Origin: Flavobacterium cerinum
Lineage (GTDB): Bacteria; Bacteroidota; Bacteroidia; Flavobacteriales; Flavobacteriaceae
Length of the DNA stretch: 64,000 nt
Direction of reading: 5' to 3'
Assembly: GCF_004028155.1 (NCBI RefSeq)
Contig: NZ_SBII01000004.1
Span: 239,131-303,130 of the forward strand
Shown here: positions 58,287 to 64,000 of the stretch, in pieces
Layout: every line of letters begins with the position of its first letter
How positions within the stretch are numbered: the first letter of the stretch is position 1
Notes under the pieces: model-generated
What the model saw: the letters and a program-made list of their open reading frames with translations, nothing else
Told to the model about the DNA's origin: nothing
Database searches by the model: none
Translations under genes and position numbers: made by a program

Positions 58287-58868
58287 ATGAAACGATTAAT
58301 TTTATTTTTAATAATACTTCCTTTTTGGAATTGTAAAGCACAATCTCCTATTAAATCACTTTATAATGACCCTCAAGAGGAAAACGGTGCTTATTACAAA
58401 GATTTTAATAATGAGCTAGATACATTTGTAGGGACTTGGAAATATACTAATGGTTCCACATCATTAACAATCACTCTTAAAAAGAAAGTGATGCAGTTTT
58501 TTAGTGATGGGGATGTTAATTTCTACGAAGATATTCTTATTGGAGAATATAAATATATTGAAAATGGAGTGGAAAAAATTAATACGCTTTCTCAATTATT
58601 AGTTGATAAGAATCCTTATAAATATAATATTGTTGGAAATATTTTCTATGAAAAAACAAATAAAAACCTGCAAACTAATTTTAGTGATCCAAACAGAGAA
58701 ATACAGGGCATGACTCAGGCTATGTTTTTTGATCATGTTAATAATGATCCTCAAAAATTATTTTTAACGTTTAAAATGATGGAAGGGCCTTACACCGTAA
58801 ACGATGAGCCACTGCCTTATACCAGTTATACAGTTCCATTTGGAGAGTATCTTTTAGTGAAGCAATAA
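58287..58868 (+). CDS. DUF6705-family exported protein, copy B1
   Basis: 193 residues from MKRLILFLIILPFWNCKAQ at 58287; an ATG at 58254 lies at the edge of the hairpin and is rejected. Core DTFVGTWKYTNGSTSLTITLKKKV, GEYKYIENGVEKINTL, tail YTSYTVPFGEYLLVKQ. Type B differs from type A by SLYNDPQEENGAYYKDFNNELD and a shorter middle (MTQAMFFDHVNNDPQKLFLTFKMMEGPYTV). Second gene of the A-B unit; paired with B2. Confidence 0.82.
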   Translation: MKRLILFLIILPFWNCKAQSPIKSLYNDPQEENGAYYKDFNNELDTFVGTWKYTNGSTSLTITLKKKVMQFFSDGDVNFYEDILIGEYKYIENGVEKINTLSQLLVDKNPYKYNIVGNIFYEKTNKNLQTNFSDPNREIQGMTQAMFFDHVNNDPQKLFLTFKMMEGPYTVNDEPLPYTSYTVPFGEYLLVKQ

Positions 58869-58875
58869 TATAAAT

Positions 58876-58895
58876 GGCTGCTGTAACAGGCAGCC
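58876..58895 (+). repeat. Intergenic hairpin, copy 2
   Basis: GGCTGCTGTAACAGGCAGCC: the same stem as copy 1 with a slightly longer pairing, then TAGTTTT. Twelve bases before the A2 start. Confidence 0.7.
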
Positions 58896-58906
58896 TAGTT
58901 TTCGAT

Positions 58907-59524
58907 ATGAAGCAGTTGTTTTTAATAGTAGTTATAATGTTGGGCTTCGGCTGTAAAGCACAAACAACAATTATGTCACTTTATGATGACACAGATATAA
59001 ATGGTGCCTATTATAAAGATATCTATAACGATTTTGATAAATTTATTGGTACCTGGAAATATACTAATGGTTCAACATCTTTAACAATCACCCTACAAAA
59101 AAAAGTACAATACCATAAATTTTTTAGTAATGGAGATGATTATTATTTAGATGTAATGGTGGGGGAGTATAAGTATATTGAAAATGGAGTAGAAAAAATT
59201 AATACACTTCCTTTTCTTTTTCAAAATTTCGATGATCCTTATAAATATCATATTGCGGGATCTCTTATTGCCCGTCCCAATTCTGTATATTGTTTAGGTT
59301 GCGGACCTAACGATAGAAAATTAGTTTTAGGATTTGTTGATCCAAATAGATCTATACCAGGTTATGAGCCTGAAATGATGTTTCAACGTGTGGATAGTGG
59401 TGGGGTACAAAAGTTAAAATTGATATTTAGGACTACTTCAGGTATGATCGTTGAAGAAGGGGTAGAGCCTCCTTATAGTGAATATACAGTTCCTTTTGGA
59501 GAATATCTTTTAGTGAAGCAATAA
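58907..59524 (+). CDS. DUF6705-family exported lipoprotein, copy A2
   Basis: 205 residues from MKQLFLIVVIMLGFGC at 58907 (the ATG at 58874 lies in the hairpin). The signal ends in a good lipobox, unlike A1. Mature part is nearly the same as A1 (FDKFIGTWKYTNGSTSLTIT...FFSNGDDYYLDVMVGEYKY, with a 197-base identical DNA tract), differing mainly at both ends. Offset from A1 is 1278 bases. Confidence 0.82.
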   Translation: MKQLFLIVVIMLGFGCKAQTTIMSLYDDTDINGAYYKDIYNDFDKFIGTWKYTNGSTSLTITLQKKVQYHKFFSNGDDYYLDVMVGEYKYIENGVEKINTLPFLFQNFDDPYKYHIAGSLIARPNSVYCLGCGPNDRKLVLGFVDPNRSIPGYEPEMMFQRVDSGGVQKLKLIFRTTSGMIVEEGVEPPYSEYTVPFGEYLLVKQ

Positions 59525-59530
59525 ATAACT

Positions 59531-59550
59531 GGCTGCTGTAACAGGCAGCC
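59531..59550 (+). repeat. Intergenic hairpin, copy 3
   Basis: GGCTGCTGTAACAGGCAGCC again, identical to copy 2, 11 bases before the B2 start. Confidence 0.7.
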
Positions 59551-59561
59551 TTACTCATTTT

Positions 59562-60143
59562 ATGAAACAACTAATTTTATTTTTAATAATACTTCCTTTT
59601 TGGAATTGTAAAGCACAAACGCCTGTTAAATCACTTTATAATGATTCTAGAGAATTAGATGGGGCTTATTATAAGGACTTTAATAATCAACTAGATACAT
59701 TTGTAGGGACTTGGAAGTACACTAATGGTACAACATCTTTAACAATTACACTTATAAAAAAAGTGATGCAACCATTAATGGATGAAAGCATCAGTTATTA
59801 TGAGGATATTATTGTTGGGGAATATAAATATATTGAAAATGGAGTGGAAAAAATTAATACGCTTCCTCAATTATTGGTTAGTAAAGATCCCTATGAATAT
59901 AATATTGTTGGAAATATTTTCTATGAATCAACAAACAAAAATTTGCAAACTAATTTTAGGGATCCAAACAGAAAAATACAAGGTATGACGCAGGCAATGT
60001 TTTTTGATCATGTTAATAACTACCCTCAAAAGCTGTTTTTAACTTTTAAAATGATGGAAGGGCCTTATACTGTAAACGATGAGCTCTTGCCTTACACTAG
60101 TTATACAGTTCCTTTTGGAGAGTATCTTTTAGTGAAGCAATAA
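59562..60143 (+). CDS. DUF6705-family exported protein, copy B2
   Basis: 193 residues: MKQLILFLIILPFWNCKAQ, DTFVGTWKYTNGTTSLTITLIKKV, MTQAMFFDHVNNYPQKLFLTFKMMEG, YTSYTVPFGEYLLVKQ. Closest to B1, offset 1275 bases, matching the A1-A2 offset. Last gene of the array; a degenerate copy of the hairpin followed by eight T ends the transcript. Confidence 0.82.
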   Translation: MKQLILFLIILPFWNCKAQTPVKSLYNDSRELDGAYYKDFNNQLDTFVGTWKYTNGTTSLTITLIKKVMQPLMDESISYYEDIIVGEYKYIENGVEKINTLPQLLVSKDPYEYNIVGNIFYESTNKNLQTNFRDPNRKIQGMTQAMFFDHVNNYPQKLFLTFKMMEGPYTVNDELLPYTSYTVPFGEYLLVKQ

Positions 60144-60150
60144 TATAAAT

Positions 60151-60178
60151 GGTTGCTGTAACAGGCCGCTTTTTTTTC
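60151..60178 (+). terminator. Degenerate fourth hairpin and T-run ending the DUF6705 array
   Basis: GGTTGCTGTAACAGGCCGC is a mutated form of the repeated hairpin and no longer pairs well, but is followed by eight T. Likely transcript end, also near the stop of the converging gene. Confidence 0.5.
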
Positions 60179-60182
60179 AGGA

Positions 60183-62684
60183 TTAGCGTATCAACGAAAA
60201 ATGCCCTTTAACGGTTCTTCCGCTGTCTAATTGCACTACATACCAATAATCGGTAGAAGGGAGCTTAAAGCCCTTGTGTGTGCCATCCCAGCCTAATCCT
60301 TTTGGGTTTACATCAGCTAATAATTTGCCATAACGGTCAAATATATAAATCTTACTGTTGCTGTAGAAAAAAGCATTAATACCTATAATGTTCCAGGTCT
60401 CGTTTACTCCGTCGCCATTAGGGGTAAAGAATTTTGGTATGGACAGTACAGAGATCTTTTGTGGTACTACGCCGCAGCCCTTGGTGTCATATACATAAAC
60501 GGTATGTGTGCCTGGGGTAACATTCTCAAACAGGTTAGACTCCTGATAAGGTCCGTTAGGTTTATCAAGACTGTAAAGGTAAGTAGTACCTGCGTTGGCA
60601 GTTGAGCTTGTTATTACAGTTACTGTATTGTTATCGCGCAGGTCGTTAATTATAATATCATCAATGGCAGCGATATTGGATGCTGTTACTGTAATGGTTT
60701 TTGAAGTACTGCAGCCCAGGCTGTTTGTTACGGTTACTACATAAACTCCCGGAGTATTTACCTGTATTCTTGGTGTGGTTTCTCCTGTAGACCAGCTGTA
60801 AGTATATCCAGGAACAGGGGTTTCTAAGGCTTCCAGAGTTATAAACTCTTTTGTATTAAGGCATACAGTAGCATTGGCGGTACTACTAACTACAGGACTG
60901 GATAATGTTTGTATCTGGAAATTAACGGAGGTATAACACTCCGGGTTTACAACACTCTGTATACGGGCATATATGGTTTGCGGATCGCTAATATTATTGT
61001 ATGCCGTATCGTTTAGCGAAGCGGTATTGGCATCGGCATTTGCCTGTGTGTTGAAATACTTTACTTCATAGTTGGCAGCATTTTGTGCTCCCAGTATAAC
61101 AGGGGTGTTATTAGAGAGGTTAAATGCTGTGACCCTGTTATTATCCGGGTCGCATTCTTTAAGAGTGTTTGGTGTATTGGCAACCGGCGCTGGAGTAATA
61201 CTAAAATCGGCACTTACTACAGTAACCTGCCCTTGCCGCATAATCGATGCGGTTACCGTATAATTACCGGCAGCTGTATATATGCGCGTGGGATTTATAG
61301 CTGTAGAAGCGGGGCTGCCATCGCCAAAATTCCATGAAATACTGTCGAAAACATCAGTATTATTGTTAAGCGCAAAGCTGGTTGCATTGCCAAAACATTT
61401 ATGGGTTACTACTATATTGGTGAAAAAGTATGAGGTTATAAAGGGCGGAAGGCCAAAAAAACAAATGCCTGTTCCCAGATTAATTTCGCCCGGCATGTAA
61501 TTGCACAATGCTCCGTCTTCTTCAGGATCATTGATTACATCGAGTATTTTCGAATTAACAACAGCTTTGTATATCTTTCCGTTTGGGCCAAGCTGCAATG
61601 TTCCTGCCTGATTTGTATTTTGTATTAATACATCTGATCCCGGAATGTCGTTACTCAAAAGGTCATACTGATGTACTCCGCCAAAACCGGAAGTTGAATT
61701 GTTATAAGTAACATATAGTTTTTTTGACTTTGGAGAGAACTCTACACCATATGGCATTGTATCTGTACTTATAGCAATAGGGGAAGAGAGGAGCCCGGTT
61801 AGGTCATTAAAATTATAAAGATAAACGGTGCCATTTTCTTCTGTAGATCCTTCAATAGTGGCTACTTGGGTATGTGCTATCGCTATTTTTTTACCATTTG
61901 GTGATGCTTTTATACATCCAATAGCGTTTCTTCTATAACCTGAGGTAGGTATAAGAGGAGCTAATTGAGTCACTATAGGTGTAAGGTTTACGCCAGCTGC
62001 TGTGATTTCGAAGGCATAAAATTTATCTATAAACTGTGTAATTACCCAATATCCTGTACCATTGCTTTTTCTGACCGAGGTAATTTTTTCTGAGCACTTG
62101 TATTTGATTTCTTCAGTATCAGTAGGATTGTAAGTGACTAAATGTACATTACGGGTGGTAATATCTCCAATGCTTCCGTTGCTTCCTGCCAGAGAAAGAT
62201 CTACGATAGAATAATTAAGTCCGTTGTTAAAGCCGTCGTCCTCTAAAGGTACGCTGCCGCCTTCAGTATAAGTCCCTGTAAACTGGTTAGGGTATACTTC
62301 TGCATTTTGCTGATGGGGTTCGTCTACAGTAAAAATATAGTAGAGGTTTGGATTGTTTTTGTTGGGAACTATTATTGCAGATTGTGTACTGGATGGGTCT
62401 CCTAAAAGACCTGTACCCGCCGGATAGTTTCCATTTGGCATTATTGTATTGTTTCTATCCCAAACGTTTCTGCCGTCTGTGTAAAAAAGGAGATTACCAT
62501 TAACATCGGATATTGAACTGCATCCTTCATTTGTGGCTATGGCATTACCGGGTAGTATATTTACACTGCCATCATCTTCAAAATGGATACCTGCCGAAAC
62601 GCCAAAAACCCAGTTGTTTGCTTCTTTTTGCGCAAATAAAGTAAGTGTAGAAAGGAGAAGGAGTAGTTGGGTAATCTTTTTCAT
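60183..62684 (-). CDS. Gliding-motility-type T9SS protein (type B sorting domain)
   Basis: 833 residues. Signal peptide ends LFAQ (18). N-terminal beta-propeller-like half (GCSSISDVNGNLLFYTDGRNVWDRN; SAIIVPNKNNPNLYYIFTVDE), a PKD-like domain about 450-500 (SISWNFGDGSPASTAINPTRIYTAAG), Ig-like repeats, and the type B sorting domain at the end (FFTPNGDGVNETWNIIGI ... IFDRYGKLL ... GWDGTHKGFKLPSTDYWYVVQL ... HFSLIR). Exported by the type IX system; adhesion is the usual inference. Thirty bases downstream of a second protein of the same kind. Confidence 0.9.
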   Translation of the reverse strand: MKKITQLLLLLSTLTLFAQKEANNWVFGVSAGIHFEDDGSVNILPGNAIATNEGCSSISDVNGNLLFYTDGRNVWDRNNTIMPNGNYPAGTGLLGDPSSTQSAIIVPNKNNPNLYYIFTVDEPHQQNAEVYPNQFTGTYTEGGSVPLEDDGFNNGLNYSIVDLSLAGSNGSIGDITTRNVHLVTYNPTDTEEIKYKCSEKITSVRKSNGTGYWVITQFIDKFYAFEITAAGVNLTPIVTQLAPLIPTSGYRRNAIGCIKASPNGKKIAIAHTQVATIEGSTEENGTVYLYNFNDLTGLLSSPIAISTDTMPYGVEFSPKSKKLYVTYNNSTSGFGGVHQYDLLSNDIPGSDVLIQNTNQAGTLQLGPNGKIYKAVVNSKILDVINDPEEDGALCNYMPGEINLGTGICFFGLPPFITSYFFTNIVVTHKCFGNATSFALNNNTDVFDSISWNFGDGSPASTAINPTRIYTAAGNYTVTASIMRQGQVTVVSADFSITPAPVANTPNTLKECDPDNNRVTAFNLSNNTPVILGAQNAANYEVKYFNTQANADANTASLNDTAYNNISDPQTIYARIQSVVNPECYTSVNFQIQTLSSPVVSSTANATVCLNTKEFITLEALETPVPGYTYSWSTGETTPRIQVNTPGVYVVTVTNSLGCSTSKTITVTASNIAAIDDIIINDLRDNNTVTVITSSTANAGTTYLYSLDKPNGPYQESNLFENVTPGTHTVYVYDTKGCGVVPQKISVLSIPKFFTPNGDGVNETWNIIGINAFFYSNSKIYIFDRYGKLLADVNPKGLGWDGTHKGFKLPSTDYWYVVQLDSGRTVKGHFSLIR

Positions 62685-62714
62685 AACAAAGCAATAGTTT
62701 CAAAGTTAAGGTTT

Positions 62715-64000
62715 TTATCTCAACAGGGAAAAGTGTGCTTTAAATTCTTTAGTTACAGATATGTCTCCAATGATCTCTTTGTAGGTTACTGTAAACCAAT
62801 AATCTGTTGCAGGAAGATTTTCGCCATTGTATGTTCCATCCCAGCCATCACCTACTGCGCTTATTTGCTTTAAGAGTTTACCATAGCGGTCAAAAATATA
62901 GATCTTGGCATCAGGCTGATTTAATCCAATGATGTTCCAGGTATCACGGAAGCCATCGCCGTTTGGTGTAAAGAAGTTAGGGTAATCGATAATATTTGCT
63001 CCAATAATGACAAGATCTTCGCAAGGATTGTCAGTTTTCGTATCTCTTACTGTTATGCTGTGTTCACCCGGAGAAACATTGTTAAATACTGGCGAATCCT
63101 GCCATGGGCCTTCATCAAGTTTGTATTGGTATACGCCATAACCATCTACATCTACCGTAATAGTTTGATTATCGCTGAAGGCGTTACTTACATAATAACC
63201 AACTCCTATTTTGGTTGCCGGACTGCTTAGTAGCACTTCTGCAGACACTTCTGCCGATGCACAGTCATTAGTAGTTTTAGCAATTACACTATAGATACCA
63301 GGCTCATCCACAATTAATGATGCTCCTGTTTCTCCTGCTATAACAATACCGTCTTTTTTCCATACAAAGCTGTGGTCTGTTGCATCAAGGCCTGTAGTGA
63401 TCTCATAGGTGCGTAACACTTCATTAGTCTGCTTATCAATACAGATCGTTCCGCCCTGTATCTTTGGTTCCGGCAGTTGCTCCACTACAATATCAAAGCT
63501 GGTTATATCGTGGCATTTACTTACCGTGCTCATATTGGTTACGCGCACCCAGATCGTTTGGCCTGGTGCAATGGTGTTGATAAATGTTGTTGGGCTGGTG
63601 ATCGGGTTTTTCCCTTGTGGGAACATATCGGATTCGATATCTGCATCTGCCTCACTAAGGTGATAGGTAACTTTGTATTGGTTTGGGTTTTGCGCTCCCA
63701 ATACTTCAGTTTCTACTATGGTAAGGTCAAAGTCAGTGAAACCATCATTAACTCCGTCATTATCACAAGCGAATAATGGTGTTTTTGTGATTACTATTGG
63801 ATTAGCGATAGCTGCCTTTTCTACAATTAACTGTAAAGGCTTGGTAATAGTACAGCCTGTAGCATTATTGGTGACCATCACTAAAATGGTCTGGCTGTTT
63901 GGAACTACATTGGTGTACAGCCTTGGAAGTGCTGTTCCTGCATCAAGTGCTGCCTGGTCAAAATAGAATTCGATAGTATAGTCTGCCGCTGAATTATTAC
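62715..64000 (-). CDS. Gliding-motility-type T9SS protein, 5' end beyond the window
   Basis: The open frame runs without interruption to the window edge (residues ...YTIEFYFDQAALDAGTALPRL... are still in frame upstream of an internal Met at 63881), so the N-terminus and start lie outside. Visible part: Ig-like adhesin repeats (LFACDNDGVNDGFTDFDL; GEHSITVRDT) and a type B sorting domain (FFTPNGDGFRDTWNIIGL ... IFDRYGKLL ... GWDGTYNGENLPATDYWFTVTY ... HFSLLR). Cotranscribed with the 833-residue protein. These proteins are often several thousand residues long. Confidence 0.88.
   Translation of the reverse strand, partial: NNSAADYTIEFYFDQAALDAGTALPRLYTNVVPNSQTILVMVTNNATGCTITKPLQLIVEKAAIANPIVITKTPLFACDNDGVNDGFTDFDLTIVETEVLGAQNPNQYKVTYHLSEADADIESDMFPQGKNPITSPTTFINTIAPGQTIWVRVTNMSTVSKCHDITSFDIVVEQLPEPKIQGGTICIDKQTNEVLRTYEITTGLDATDHSFVWKKDGIVIAGETGASLIVDEPGIYSVIAKTTNDCASAEVSAEVLLSSPATKIGVGYYVSNAFSDNQTITVDVDGYGVYQYKLDEGPWQDSPVFNNVSPGEHSITVRDTKTDNPCEDLVIIGANIIDYPNFFTPNGDGFRDTWNIIGLNQPDAKIYIFDRYGKLLKQISAVGDGWDGTYNGENLPATDYWFTVTYKEIIGDISVTKEFKAHFSLLR

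Larger units (their letters stand above)
57629..60143 (+). repeat. Tandem A-B duplication of ~1.28 kb
   Basis: A1-B1 (57629-58868) and A2-B2 (58907-60143) are direct copies: both gene pairs are offset by 1275-1278 bases, hairpins included. One 197-base tract is identical (57731-57927 versus 59009-59205), more conserved than the flanks, suggesting recent gene conversion. Confidence 0.85.

Noticed and set aside
1..64000. CRISPR arrays, tRNA/rRNA genes, complete insertion sequences
   Set aside because: None seen on reading both strands; only an IS1595-type tail at the left edge.

Overview
The window looks like chromosomal DNA of a flavobacterium (Bacteroidota, Flavobacteriaceae, close to Flavobacterium). 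The evidence is AT-rich DNA, promoters of the Bacteroidota form TAnnTTTG, many secreted proteins ending in type A or type B type IX secretion (T9SS) sorting domains, many SusD-less lipoproteins, a CarB of only 950 residues, and families largely confined to this group (DUF6428, DUF6526, DUF4252, DUF6705). No tRNA, rRNA, CRISPR array or intact transposon was seen.

Layout. 1-1.3 kb: the end of an IS1595-type transposase and four small accessory ORFs. 1.3-4.4 kb: a large T9SS cargo protein and a tail-fibre-like surface protein. 4.7-9.5 kb: housekeeping enzymes (SDR reductase, small GNAT, pirin, hydrolase, lytic transglycosylase), a thioredoxin-fold protein lacking its second active-site Cys, and a lipoprotein. 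9.6-12.4 kb: an arsenic operon (arsR, DUF6428, acr3, metallophosphoesterase) behind a clear ArsR palindrome. 12.4-15 kb: quinone oxidoreductase, a Crp-like regulator and a TPR protein. 15.2-18.5 kb: rpmH and carB. 18.5-21.7 kb: a decaying surface-lipoprotein toxin/immunity-like cassette containing a second, truncated toxin C-terminus. 21.9-26.9 kb: a TetR/HMA-like/MFS operon, a CotH-kinase T9SS protein under a 28-bp palindrome, and a T9SS cupredoxin. 27-34.8 kb: cytochrome pseudogene, thioesterase, rmuC, a Coq4-like protein and a run of small enzymes including an AlkZ-like glycosylase and a CAT-like acetyltransferase. 35-40.9 kb: two ankyrin proteins, DUF6526, several hydrophilic stress-type proteins, YceI. 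41-49.5 kb: a vitamin B12 uptake locus, with btuFCD divergent from a cobalamin riboswitch that precedes btuB, two beta-propeller (BtuG-like) proteins and a third T9SS protein. 49.5-55.8 kb: S41 protease, an ECF sigma/anti-sigma/three DUF4252 operon, typA. 56-60.2 kb: a second toxin-like lipoprotein followed by four DUF6705 paralogues arranged A-B-A-B by tandem duplication. 60.2-64 kb: two large gliding-type T9SS proteins, the last running off the window.

How the parts fit. The B12 locus is a complete outer-to-inner membrane uptake path in which the surface components, but apparently not the ABC transporter, are under riboswitch control. The two lipoprotein cassettes (18.5-21.7 and 56-60.2 kb) share one architecture: lipoprotein signal, beta-rich N-terminal domain, glycine-rich hinge, variable C-terminal domain, then a string of small exported proteins. 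They are the best candidates here for an incompletely described system, a surface-anchored polymorphic toxin or effector with exported immunity-like partners.
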